From contig NZ_CP066129.1 in NCBI RefSeq assembly GCF_019242955.1, positions 1,984,001 through 2,048,000 on the forward strand: DNA of 64,000 bases, in the 5' to 3' direction. This document shows positions 18,216 to 26,696 of the stretch, in pieces. The stretch comes from Morganella morganii. GTDB taxonomy: Bacteria > Pseudomonadota > Gammaproteobacteria > Enterobacterales > Enterobacteriaceae. Under the pieces are notes generated by a model, which was given only the letters and a program-made list of their open reading frames with translations, searched no databases and was not told where the DNA came from. The position numbers were made by a program, and so were the translations under genes. Within the stretch, counting starts at the first letter, position 1. Each line of letters opens with the position of its first letter.

Positions 18216-19348
18216 GCGCAGGTATTGTGATTATCGGCGGGGGCTTTGCTGCCCGCCAGCTGGTAAAAAATATCCGTAAAACCGATGCAGAGGTACCGCT
18301 GACAGTGATTGCGGCAGACAGTATCGATGAGTATAACAAACCGGATTTAAGCCATGTGATCAGTCAGAATCAATGTGCGGCTGATCTGACAAAGCAAACA
18401 GCACAGGCATTCGCACAGCAATATAATGTGGCGCTGTTCCCGCATACCCGGATAAGCAGTATTGATGCACAACAGCATCTTATCGGCAGTGATCAGCAGC
18501 AATGGCACTATGACAAACTGGTGCTGGCGACAGGGGCAACGCCGTGCCGCCCGCCGGTGCCCGGTAATGAACTGATGGTGACACTGAACAGCCGGGAAGA
18601 TTTTCAGCAGCACGAAACACAACTGCGCAGCGCACAGCGGGTACTGATCCTCGGCAGCGGTCTTATCGGTACTGAACTGGCGATGGATTTCTGCCGGGCC
18701 GGTAAAACCGTCATTCTGGCCGATATGGCCGCCAGCATTTTATCATCACTGATGCCGGCTGAGCTCAGCAGTCGTCTGCGTCATACCCTGTCTGCCTCCG
18801 GGGTACGGGTGCTGACCGGAACACAATTGCAGTCACTGATAAAAACGGAAGACGGCACCGAAGCCCGCTTTGATCATGATTGTATAACCCGTGCGGATGT
18901 GGTGATTGCCGCCACCGGCCTGAAACCGGATACCTCACTGGCAGAGATGGCCGGGCTGACTGTCCGGCGCGGTATTGTGACAGACAGTGCCTTACAGACA
19001 TCCGACCCGGATATTTATGCCCTCGGCGATTGCGCGGAAATTGACGGTAAAGTCATGCAGTATCTGCAGCCGATTATGCTCAGTGCCGTCTGCCTGGCGA
19101 AGAATCTGACCGGCGGACAAGGAAAACTGGCTCTGCCACCGATGCTTATCCGGGTGAAAACGCCGGATCTGCCGGTACAGCTTGCCGGGGATTTCCATCA
19201 TCCGGATCTGCAGTGGAGCATTGATATCAGCCGCAGCGGGATGACCGCCAAAGGCCATGACAGCGCCGGAAATCTGCATGCGTTTGCGGTAACGGAAGAA
19301 AAACTCAGTGACGCTTTTTCGCTGTTACGTCAGCTGCCGCAGCACTGA
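18212..19348 (+). CDS. norW: NADH:flavorubredoxin reductase NorW, 378 aa
   Basis: FAD-dependent oxidoreductase that passes electrons from NADH to the NorV rubredoxin domain. N-terminal FAD-binding motif [17 protein letters not shown], the LVLATGATP strand, a central NAD-binding [13 protein letters not shown] and the C-terminal FAD contact [11 protein letters not shown] are visible. It overlaps norV by 4 bases and is thus co-transcribed from the sigma-54 promoter. Confidence 0.95.
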   Translation: MSAGIVIIGGGFAARQLVKNIRKTDAEVPLTVIAADSIDEYNKPDLSHVISQNQCAADLTKQTAQAFAQQYNVALFPHTRISSIDAQQHLIGSDQQQWHYDKLVLATGATPCRPPVPGNELMVTLNSREDFQQHETQLRSAQRVLILGSGLIGTELAMDFCRAGKTVILADMAASILSSLMPAELSSRLRHTLSASGVRVLTGTQLQSLIKTEDGTEARFDHDCITRADVVIAATGLKPDTSLAEMAGLTVRRGIVTDSALQTSDPDIYALGDCAEIDGKVMQYLQPIMLSAVCLAKNLTGGQGKLALPPMLIRVKTPDLPVQLAGDFHHPDLQWSIDISRSGMTAKGHDSAGNLHAFAVTEEKLSDAFSLLRQLPQH

Positions 19349-19385
19349 TCATCACGTTTTCTGACTGAATTCTGAGGTAATAAAA

Positions 19386-20048
19386 ATGACATTACGTGAA
19401 AAAACCCTGGGTGAACTGGCTCTGTCTGTAAATGGCGCATCAGCGCTGTTCCGCCGTTATGATCTGGATTTCTGTTGCGGGGGCAAACGCACCCTGGAAA
19501 AAGCGGCAGAGAAAAAATCCCTGAATATTGATGAAATTGAACAGGCGTTACTTGCACTGAAAGATGAAGCACCGGCGCAGGACTGGCGGAAAGCCCCGCT
19601 GAACGACATTATCGCCTTTATTATTACCCGTTATCACGATCGCCACCGGGCTCAGTTACCGGAACTGATTTTACAGGCTGAAAAAGTGGAGCGGGTACAT
19701 GCGGCCAAAGCCAGCGTACCGAAGGGACTGGCCCGGCAACTGACCGCACTGCATGATGAACTGACTTCCCATATGATGAAAGAGGAGCAGGTCCTGTTTC
19801 CGATGATCTGCAATGGTATGGGGCCGCAGGCGGCAGGGCCGGTACAGGTGATGGAAGCAGAACATGATGATGCGGGGGATATTGTGGAGGTGATTAAGTT
19901 TATCACCGGCAATGTCACACCGCCGGAAGAAGCCTGTACGACCTGGCGGGTTCTGTACAATGGCATCAATACCTTTATTGATGATTTAATGGAGCACATC
20001 AGCCTGGAAAATAACTTATTGTTCCCGCGCGCGCTGGCCGGGGAATAA
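19386..20048 (+). CDS. ytfE: Iron-sulfur cluster repair di-iron protein YtfE (RIC), 220 aa
   Basis: Repairs Fe-S clusters damaged by nitrosative or oxidative stress. The N-terminal ScdA_N domain ([24 protein letters not shown]) is followed by a hemerythrin-like four-helix bundle with iron-ligand His/Glu in [37 protein letters not shown] and [14 protein letters not shown]. In E. coli ytfE is elsewhere and NsrR-controlled. Here it lies 37 bases after norW on the same strand, so read-through from the NorR-dependent promoter is likely. Confidence 0.95.
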   Translation: MTLREKTLGELALSVNGASALFRRYDLDFCCGGKRTLEKAAEKKSLNIDEIEQALLALKDEAPAQDWRKAPLNDIIAFIITRYHDRHRAQLPELILQAEKVERVHAAKASVPKGLARQLTALHDELTSHMMKEEQVLFPMICNGMGPQAAGPVQVMEAEHDDAGDIVEVIKFITGNVTPPEEACTTWRVLYNGINTFIDDLMEHISLENNLLFPRALAGE

Positions 20049-20049
20049 A

Positions 20050-20361
20050 TCAGTCGCTGATATCATGACGGAACAACGGGATATATTGTCCGCCTTGTTG
20101 TTCCGTCCGTTGTTTTTCTTCTTCACTCCAGCCGTAATTAATCGCATGACTGACGGCACCGGACTCACAGTCAGTAATAATCAGTGAGGCTGCGGGTGCT
20201 GCGGTATGCGCAGTGAGTGCACGGATAAGCATATTCAGTTCATCACGGGTAAAAGTGACTTGCGGCTCAGTGGCGGCGGATTGCCCGGCAGTTTTCAGAT
20301 GCTGCAATAAAGCGGTCAGATGACTATTCATCAGTGAGGTTATCTCCTTTACCGGTATCAT
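20050..20361 (-). CDS. Uncharacterised protein convergent with ytfE, 103 aa
   Basis: I do not recognise this family. The product is small and cytoplasmic, with two predicted helices at the N-terminus (VKEITSLMNSHLTALLQHL), a Thr/Ala-rich centre and an acidic C-terminus (YGWSEEEKQRTEQQGG). I prefer ATG 20361, which has AAGGA at a proper distance; the reading frame stays open to 20394. The stop lies one base from the convergent ytfE stop. Coding potential looks real, but function is unknown. Confidence 0.55.
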   Translation of the reverse strand: MIPVKEITSLMNSHLTALLQHLKTAGQSAATEPQVTFTRDELNMLIRALTAHTAAPAASLIITDCESGAVSHAINYGWSEEEKQRTEQQGGQYIPLFRHDISD

Positions 20362-20476
20362 TAAAATTCCTTGATTTAAGTGATACGTTATCATGTAACT
20401 GAGATTCGCACTACCGGCTGAATCTGATTGTTTTGCGTATGACGGAGGAATGAATAACGAGGGTTGTTATAAATGA

Positions 20477-20506
20477 AAAATCAAACACCCGGAGGTGTTT
20501 GATTTT
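20477..20506 (-). terminator. Terminator after the fimbrial-like gene
   Basis: Thirteen-base stem AAAATCAAACACC / GGTGTTTGATTTT with a 4-base loop. Flanking T's occur on both strands; it lies downstream of the minus-strand gene at 20607-20927. Confidence 0.75.
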
Positions 20507-20606
20507 AATTTTCATCAATAGTTATTATTTTTTGTTTTACGGGTTGATATAATTATCAGTAATCCCGTTATTTTTTATATTTGCTGTGTTGTATATCTTT
20601 GCCGAA

Positions 20607-20927
20607 TCAGCGATAGCTTACAGTAACGATATGTTTTCCTGAATCAGACGGAACAGGGGTAACATTAACCTCACCGATATTATCCGGAATTAAGTCATTA
20701 CTGAGCGTATTACCCGCCTGAAGACGGCTGCTGAACTTACTGATTTCACCGGAGCGGTAACATTCAGCATTTACGTTATTGTCTGATATCTGATAGGTGC
20801 ACGGGGCTTCAGTCAGCAGTCCGTTGAATGTGATTGTACCGCCTTGCTGGCCTTGTAATGACTCGCTGTGTGCAACAAAAGATAATGCAATACCTGCTAC
20901 TAAAACTAAACGACTTAATATAGACAT
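20607..20927 (-). CDS. Fimbrial-subunit-like secreted protein, 106 aa
   Basis: Signal peptide (MSILSRLVLVAGIALSFVAHS) followed by a domain that starts like a type 1 pilin (GGTITFNGLLTEAPCTYQI, a Cys in the usual first-strand place) with a second Cys (NAECYRSG) that could form the pilin disulphide. It ends IVTVSYR, similar to the terminal pilin strand. At ~86 mature residues it is shorter than normal pilins (~150). No usher or chaperone gene is nearby. It may be a reduced or degenerate orphan adhesin subunit. Confidence 0.6.
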   Translation of the reverse strand: MSILSRLVLVAGIALSFVAHSESLQGQQGGTITFNGLLTEAPCTYQISDNNVNAECYRSGEISKFSSRLQAGNTLSNDLIPDNIGEVNVTPVPSDSGKHIVTVSYR

Positions 20928-21176
20928 AATTTTACTCTCTGTATTCGATACCGGCAGAAAATATCCCGTATTAATAATATGAGGGATACATCAGCAGATA
21001 ACATCACGAATGATAGTTAATAGTTAATTAAAGTATATGATCGCTGCGGCTTACTTTATATTTAAAATATTACATCAATATAATTAAACGAAACTGTAAC
21101 AAATAGCCACTCATCATAAATAAGGTATCTGTTCGTTGCGTTCATTTTATTTAGGATTTGTTTATCAAGTGTGTTT
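20928..21176. other. AT-rich intergenic region
   Basis: The ~250 bases upstream of the fimbrial-like gene are strongly AT-rich. They presumably hold its promoter; I find no convincing open reading frame or repeat here. Confidence 0.4.
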
Positions 21177-21182
21177 TATAAT

Positions 21183-21253
21183 GCAGGCATTAAAATAAGA
21201 ATACATTATTCAATATCTATATCCTGTCCGCCCCGTTCCGGGGCTTTTTTTTT
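21183..21253 (+). ncRNA. Candidate small RNA with strong terminator
   Basis: A TATAAT -10 hexamer at 21177-21182 is followed by ~45 AT-rich bases without an open frame, then a six-base GC stem GCCCCG-TTC-CGGGGC (21230-21244) and nine T's. A terminator of this quality with no gene in front of it suggests a short RNA of roughly 60-70 nt. The -35 element is poor and I do not recognise a known family, so this is only a candidate. Confidence 0.4.
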
Positions 21254-21436
21254 ATCCTGACTATATTCCTTCCTGAATCTGACCAGATATGAAAGGTGTG
21301 TCAGTTACCGTGATTGTTGAGAAAATCTCATCAAACAACGGAGGGGGATGTTAGCATCAAAAATTGAGAGGATCAAAATTAAGAATAAACTTAATGACTT
21401 CATATAAGTTTATGTTTTTTGGTTTTTTTGTAAAAA

Positions 21437-21470
21437 AATTGCCGGAATTCAGGATAAAATTCCGGCAATT
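21437..21470 (-). terminator. ldhA terminator
   Basis: Thirteen-base perfect stem AATTGCCGGAATT / AATTCCGGCAATT with an 8-base loop; on the minus strand it is followed by TTTTTTTAC. It lies 28 bases past the ldhA stop. Confidence 0.85.
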
Positions 21471-21497
21471 AAATTGTAATGTTCTGTGTATCTGGTG

Positions 21498-22499
21498 CTA
21501 ATTTTGTAACACAACATTACAACATGTTTCGCCTTTATAGAGGCTGGTGATATTTTCCAGCGTGGTTTCGCTGATGCTCAGCAGCGCTTCTTCCGTCAGA
21601 AATGCCTGATGACCGGTAAAAAGGACATTATGGCAGGAGGAGAGGCGGCGGAAGATATCATCCTGAATGACATCATTTGATTTGTCTTCAAAGAATAAAT
21701 CCCGTTCATTTTCATAAACATCCATGCCCAGCGCACCAATTTTCTGCTGTTTGAGGGCATTAATGGCGGCAGCGGAATCAATTAACGCACCGCGGCTGGT
21801 ATTGATGATCATCACGCCATCTTTCATTTTGGCGAATGCGGTTTCATTCAGCAGATGATGATTTTCCGGTGTCAGCGGACAATGAAGAGAAATCACATCA
21901 GACTGTGCAAACAGCGTGTTCAGATCGACATACTCCGCACCCAGATCCAGTGCAGCCTGGTTAGGATAAGGATCAGACACCAGCAGACGCATACCGAACC
22001 CTTTTAAAATCCGCAGCACGGCCAGCCCGATTTTTCCGGTGCCGACCACACCGGCGGTACGGTTATGCATATTAAAGCCGGTCAGGCCTTCGAGAGAAAA
22101 ATTGGCATCACGGGTACGCTGATATGCACGGTGAATACGGCGGTTCAGACTCAGCATCATCCCGACGGCGTGCTCTGCCACGGCTTCCGGAGAATAGGCG
22201 GGTACGCGGACAACCTGTATCCCCAGCTCCTGAGCGGCCGCCAAATCCACGTTATTAAAGCCGGCACAGCGCAGTGCGAGGATTCTGATATTGAGATCTG
22301 CCAGTTCCTGTAATACTTCCCGGTTCGCATCATCATTGACAAAAATACAGACCGCATCAGCGCCCACGGCGTTTTTTGCTGTCTGTTGTGTCAGCGGGAA
22401 ATCGAAATATTCGATATCATACTGAAAGCGCGGATCCTGATTAATCAAATCCATATGTTTGCTGTCGTAATGCTTGGTACTGTAACTGACGATTTTCAT
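21498..22499 (-). CDS. ldhA: Fermentative D-lactate dehydrogenase LdhA, 333 aa
   Basis: NAD-dependent D-2-hydroxyacid dehydrogenase that reduces pyruvate to D-lactate in anaerobic fermentation. The sequence follows E. coli LdhA closely: CIFVNDD, ALRCAGFNNVDL, the NAD motif GVVGTGKIG, catalytic Arg in NTSRGALID, the MDVYENERDLFFEDKSNDVIQDD block and the catalytic His in FTGHQAFL. I use ATG 22499 (MKIVSYSTKHYDSK) with AGAGGAACTCCG before it; a longer in-frame start exists upstream but is not conserved. The order ldhA-ydbH-ynbE-ydbL is as in E. coli. Confidence 0.97.
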   Translation of the reverse strand: MKIVSYSTKHYDSKHMDLINQDPRFQYDIEYFDFPLTQQTAKNAVGADAVCIFVNDDANREVLQELADLNIRILALRCAGFNNVDLAAAQELGIQVVRVPAYSPEAVAEHAVGMMLSLNRRIHRAYQRTRDANFSLEGLTGFNMHNRTAGVVGTGKIGLAVLRILKGFGMRLLVSDPYPNQAALDLGAEYVDLNTLFAQSDVISLHCPLTPENHHLLNETAFAKMKDGVMIINTSRGALIDSAAAINALKQQKIGALGMDVYENERDLFFEDKSNDVIQDDIFRRLSSCHNVLFTGHQAFLTEEALLSISETTLENITSLYKGETCCNVVLQN

Positions 22500-22652
22500 C
22501 GGAGTTCCTCTGCTAAAATAAATCGCTACACTAAACCGGATAGCCCTGACAAAATAGGGTGAACCTGTGTTCAGAAAGGGTTGAAATTTACTGACTACAG
22601 TATAACGCTTAGTTGATGTCACTGTAACCGGAGAACTGCACCTCTGAGGTCT

Positions 22653-25283
22653 ATGAAAAAATTACTGAAAGTGCTGGTGGTACTGCTTGTTCTGCTGGTC
22701 ATTATCCTCTCTGCCGCCTGGCTGACCATTCCGCGCTGGCTGCCCGCCGTGGTGAAGTCCTCGTTACCGGACGGTGTGACGCTGTCACTTTCTCAGCCAA
22801 AAATTCGTGCAGGCGGTCTCTATATAGAAGAAGCAGCTATCGGCAGTAATACGTGCAGGCTGGCCGGCGGAGAAAATCTGTCGCTTCATTATCAGCGCGG
22901 CGGCCGCTGGCTGATTGATGCCGGTTCAGTAACCAGTGATGCGGACTGTATTCAGAAATTACCTTCTGTGCCGGAAGAAACAAACAGCACACCGGTTGAT
23001 ATTGGCGCTCTGCTGTCGCAATTATCACCGGTGACACTGACCGCCGGTAAAGTCATTCCGGCTCCCTGGCAGGCGTATCAGGGGAAACTGAGCCTGACAA
23101 CCACACCCGGACGCGGGCAGCATCTGAGTTATCAGGGAGAGAATATTCAGGCAGAACTGACGATTGATCCTGAGCTGAATGTAACCCTGTCGCAATTAAA
23201 TGCGGTGATCGGTGATGAAAAATTTGCGCTCAGCGGCGCGCTGACACTGCCTCTGAATACCGCCTCTCTGCCGGAGAAAGGAACGTTACAGGCTGCCGTT
23301 GATACGACCGCCCGGCCGCAGCCGCTGGCAGTGACTTTTGACTGGCAGGGGCGGCAGGGTACGCTGACGCTGCGTGAAGCCGGGTCACAGGCCGTGCTGC
23401 TGAATATTCCCTGGGAAGCTGCCGCAGACAGCCTTCTGATTAAAAACGGAGAGTGGCGCTGGGATGAATGGGAACAACCGCTGCGGGGGACGTTCAGTGC
23501 GGAGCTGAAAAACTGGCTGGCGCCACCGGCAGATATGCGGCTGAGTGCCCGGATTGCGGTCACCACGCAGGGCGTACGCGGCAAAGGCACGATGGTACTG
23601 CAATTACCGGAAACACCGCTGCCGCTGGCTGAGTTTACGGTTCCTTTCGAACTGGCCGGGCGGGTCAATCATAATGATATGTGGGCGGCCGGGCGTGTTC
23701 CGGCGGTACTGACCGGCACGATTGCCGATCCGGTGGTCAGGTTACGTTCCGGGGCTCTGGTACGGGCCCGCGGGCAGCTCAGCCCGGATTTTCTGGTGGA
23801 AGAGCTGCGCCTGCCGCTGGCGGGAACCTCGTTGTCACAGAAAGGGATCTCCGGGCCGCTGGATGCTATTGTGACGGTAAATAATCCGGAACTGGGACGC
23901 TACCGTTTTCAGATGAAAGGCCAGGCGCGGGAATTTCTGCCGGACAGCGGGCGCTGGTACTGGCAAATCTGGGGAAAAGGCCGGATGAAACCGCTGAATG
24001 CGGACTGGACATTCTCCGGTGCGGGTTCCTGGCTGGACGAGGAAATCCGTATCAGAAAGCTGAATACGGGATTCAGCGGTATCCGCTACGGTATGATGTC
24101 GATGGATACGCCGGCGCTGACACTGTTATCCCCGCTGGTCTGGACCCGGACAGAGGGGAAACAGAAACTGTCGGGTAAAGTACAGCTGACCACGCGTAAA
24201 ATCCGTGTGGACAGCAGTTATCTGCCGTCTGCCACTTTCGATATGGCGCTGGATGGCCGTGATCCCCGCGATTTTTCAGTTAAAGGAACACTGTCAGCCG
24301 GAAAAAATATCGGGCCGATACAGTATTGGAGCCGCTGGGACGGTGTTCGTCTGCGTGGCGAGGCACGCTGGCCGGAGCAGGATATGCGGGCATTTCAGAC
24401 GCTGATCCCGGCTGATCTGGGGATCACTCTGCGTAATGGTGTGTTCTATGCTCAGGCAGCGTATTCCGCCGCACCGGGCCAGGGTTTTGTGGCCGGCGGG
24501 CACTGGGTGGTCAAACAGGCGGGGATGTGGCTGAAAGACGGCGAAGTGGATGGTGTTGATTTTGTACTGCCGTGGCGTCTGGCGGACAGCCGCTGGCAGC
24601 TCGGCAGCAAAACCCCGGTGATGCTGCGTATTGCGCGGGTGAATAACCTGTTTGAAGTGACCGGTATTAAAGCGGATCTTCAGGGTTATTATCCGTACGA
24701 TGATGCCTATCCGCTGGAACTGTCCGGTGTCAGTCTGGATGTGCTGGGCGGGCAGGTCACTATGCCGTCGCTGACTATTCCGCAGAAAACCGCGGCGGTG
24801 ATAAAGCTGGATAAACTGAATACCGGGCCGCTGATCAATACCCTGAAGGTGACACAGTTTTCCCTTGAGGGCAGTATCAGCGGGGAATTGCCGTTTTATA
24901 TTGATAATCCGCAGTGGATTGTGCATAACGGCTGGGTGGAAAACGACGAACCGCTGACCCTCAATCTGGATAATCAGTTTGTTGAATCGGTCAGTGAAAA
25001 CAATATTTCAGCAGGCACCGCCATTAACTGGCTGGATTATCTGGTGATGAAACGGGTGCGGACGGATGTTAATCTGACCAACCTGGGGGTACTGACAATG
25101 TCATCGGTGGTTTCCGGGTATAATCCGGTACTGGATGCGCGGCGGGCGGTAAACCTGAATTACCGGCATGAGGAAAATGTGTTTCAGCTATGGCGCAGTC
25201 TGCGTTTCGGCAGCAATCTGGAAGCCTGGCTGGAAAAGAGTATTTCACAGAATCAGGAGTCATATCCGACGGAGTCAGAATGA
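22653..25283 (+). CDS. ydbH: YdbH intermembrane phospholipid transport protein, 876 aa
   Basis: AsmA-like protein that, with YnbE and YdbL, bridges inner and outer membrane. With TamB and YhdP it moves phospholipids to the outer membrane in E. coli. One N-terminal transmembrane helix (LLKVLVVLLVLLVIILSAAWL) is followed by a long beta-rich periplasmic region (DUF748/AsmA-type repeats). The C-terminal part (NISAGTAINWLDYLVMKRVRTDVNLTNLGVLTMSS) is conserved. The end overlaps the ynbE start by 4 bases. Confidence 0.92.
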   Translation: MKKLLKVLVVLLVLLVIILSAAWLTIPRWLPAVVKSSLPDGVTLSLSQPKIRAGGLYIEEAAIGSNTCRLAGGENLSLHYQRGGRWLIDAGSVTSDADCIQKLPSVPEETNSTPVDIGALLSQLSPVTLTAGKVIPAPWQAYQGKLSLTTTPGRGQHLSYQGENIQAELTIDPELNVTLSQLNAVIGDEKFALSGALTLPLNTASLPEKGTLQAAVDTTARPQPLAVTFDWQGRQGTLTLREAGSQAVLLNIPWEAAADSLLIKNGEWRWDEWEQPLRGTFSAELKNWLAPPADMRLSARIAVTTQGVRGKGTMVLQLPETPLPLAEFTVPFELAGRVNHNDMWAAGRVPAVLTGTIADPVVRLRSGALVRARGQLSPDFLVEELRLPLAGTSLSQKGISGPLDAIVTVNNPELGRYRFQMKGQAREFLPDSGRWYWQIWGKGRMKPLNADWTFSGAGSWLDEEIRIRKLNTGFSGIRYGMMSMDTPALTLLSPLVWTRTEGKQKLSGKVQLTTRKIRVDSSYLPSATFDMALDGRDPRDFSVKGTLSAGKNIGPIQYWSRWDGVRLRGEARWPEQDMRAFQTLIPADLGITLRNGVFYAQAAYSAAPGQGFVAGGHWVVKQAGMWLKDGEVDGVDFVLPWRLADSRWQLGSKTPVMLRIARVNNLFEVTGIKADLQGYYPYDDAYPLELSGVSLDVLGGQVTMPSLTIPQKTAAVIKLDKLNTGPLINTLKVTQFSLEGSISGELPFYIDNPQWIVHNGWVENDEPLTLNLDNQFVESVSENNISAGTAINWLDYLVMKRVRTDVNLTNLGVLTMSSVVSGYNPVLDARRAVNLNYRHEENVFQLWRSLRFGSNLEAWLEKSISQNQESYPTESE

Positions 25284-25471
25284 AAAAATGGATAGCAGGT
25301 GCGGTATTACCGCTGATGATTATCGCACTTAACGGGTGTCTCCGGGTGGAGGTTGCGACACCGGATAAACCCATCGATATCAATATGAACGTCAAAATTG
25401 AACATGAAATTAATGTTAAAATTGACCGTCAGGTTGAAGATTTGCTGAAAAATAACTCAGCGATATTTTGA
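25280..25471 (+). CDS. ynbE: YnbE lipoprotein, 63 aa
   Basis: Small outer-membrane lipoprotein that interacts with the YdbH C-terminus. MKKWIAGAVLPLMIIALNGCLRVEV shows the lipobox LNGC. The rest (DKPIDINMNVKIEHEINVKIDRQVEDLL) is the conserved beta-strand that pairs with YdbH. The start at 25280 overlaps the ydbH stop (ATGA), implying translational coupling. Confidence 0.93.
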   Translation: MKKWIAGAVLPLMIIALNGCLRVEVATPDKPIDINMNVKIEHEINVKIDRQVEDLLKNNSAIF

Positions 25472-25479
25472 GGTGAATA

Positions 25480-25818
25480 ATGCGTAAATTCATTAACGGC
25501 GGGCTGGCCGCACTGACATTACTGATCAGCACCTCAGCGTTTGCGCTGACACTGGATGAAGCCAAACAGCAGGGGCTGGTGGGGGAAACATTCAGCGGTT
25601 ATATCGCAGCAGTGGAGCAGGCGTCGTCACGGCAGGATGTCAGTGGTCTGGTGAAAGAGATTAATACGGCACGGACACAAAAATACACAGAGCTGGCACA
25701 AACTAACCGGATGAAGGCTGAAGAAGTGGCAAAAATCGCCGGTCAGAAACTGGTGGCACGTGCGCCGCAGGGCGAATATGTGCTTGGTATCAACGGTAAA
25801 TGGCTGAAGAAAGAGTAA
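25480..25818 (+). CDS. ydbL: YdbL family periplasmic protein, 112 aa
   Basis: DUF1318 protein with a signal peptide (MRKFINGGLAALTLLISTSAFA), then TLDEAKQQGLVGETFSGYIA and the C-terminal KLVARAPQGEYVLGINGKWLKK typical of YdbL. In E. coli it is thought to act as a periplasmic chaperone or modulator of YdbH-YnbE assembly. Third gene of the operon, 8 bases after ynbE, with TGAGGTG before the ATG. Confidence 0.93.
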   Translation: MRKFINGGLAALTLLISTSAFALTLDEAKQQGLVGETFSGYIAAVEQASSRQDVSGLVKEINTARTQKYTELAQTNRMKAEEVAKIAGQKLVARAPQGEYVLGINGKWLKKE

Positions 25819-25824
25819 CAGATG

Positions 25825-25852
25825 TAAAAAAAAAGCGCCGGATAAGCCGGCG
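25825..25852 (-). terminator. Terminator between ydbL and azoR
   Basis: GCGCCGG-ATAA-GCCGGCGC stem preceded on the + strand by nine A's, which read as a T-tract on the minus strand, i.e. the azoR terminator. It can also stop ydbL transcripts. Confidence 0.75.
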
Positions 25853-25904
25853 CGGAACAAGGATGATTAATGATGATACAGCCTGTTTTTATGTTGTTAT
25901 CCGG

Positions 25905-26531
<627 letters not shown>

Positions 26532-26696
26532 TCAGCTTATTTATTACGTGATTTATTACGTGAATAGTGTAAGAAAACCGCTGTATAAAGAACAGCGGAT
26601 AAATTCGGCGCATAGCATCAAAAAATCTGACAATGTCCGGATGCGGCAAGTTTAATAAAGACGGGCGGTGTGTGTTACTCCGAAAACGGGATAACA

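Noticed and set aside
20050..20394. Longer version of the protein starting at 20394
   Set aside because: The upstream start has no ribosome-binding site, whereas AAGGA fits ATG 20361.
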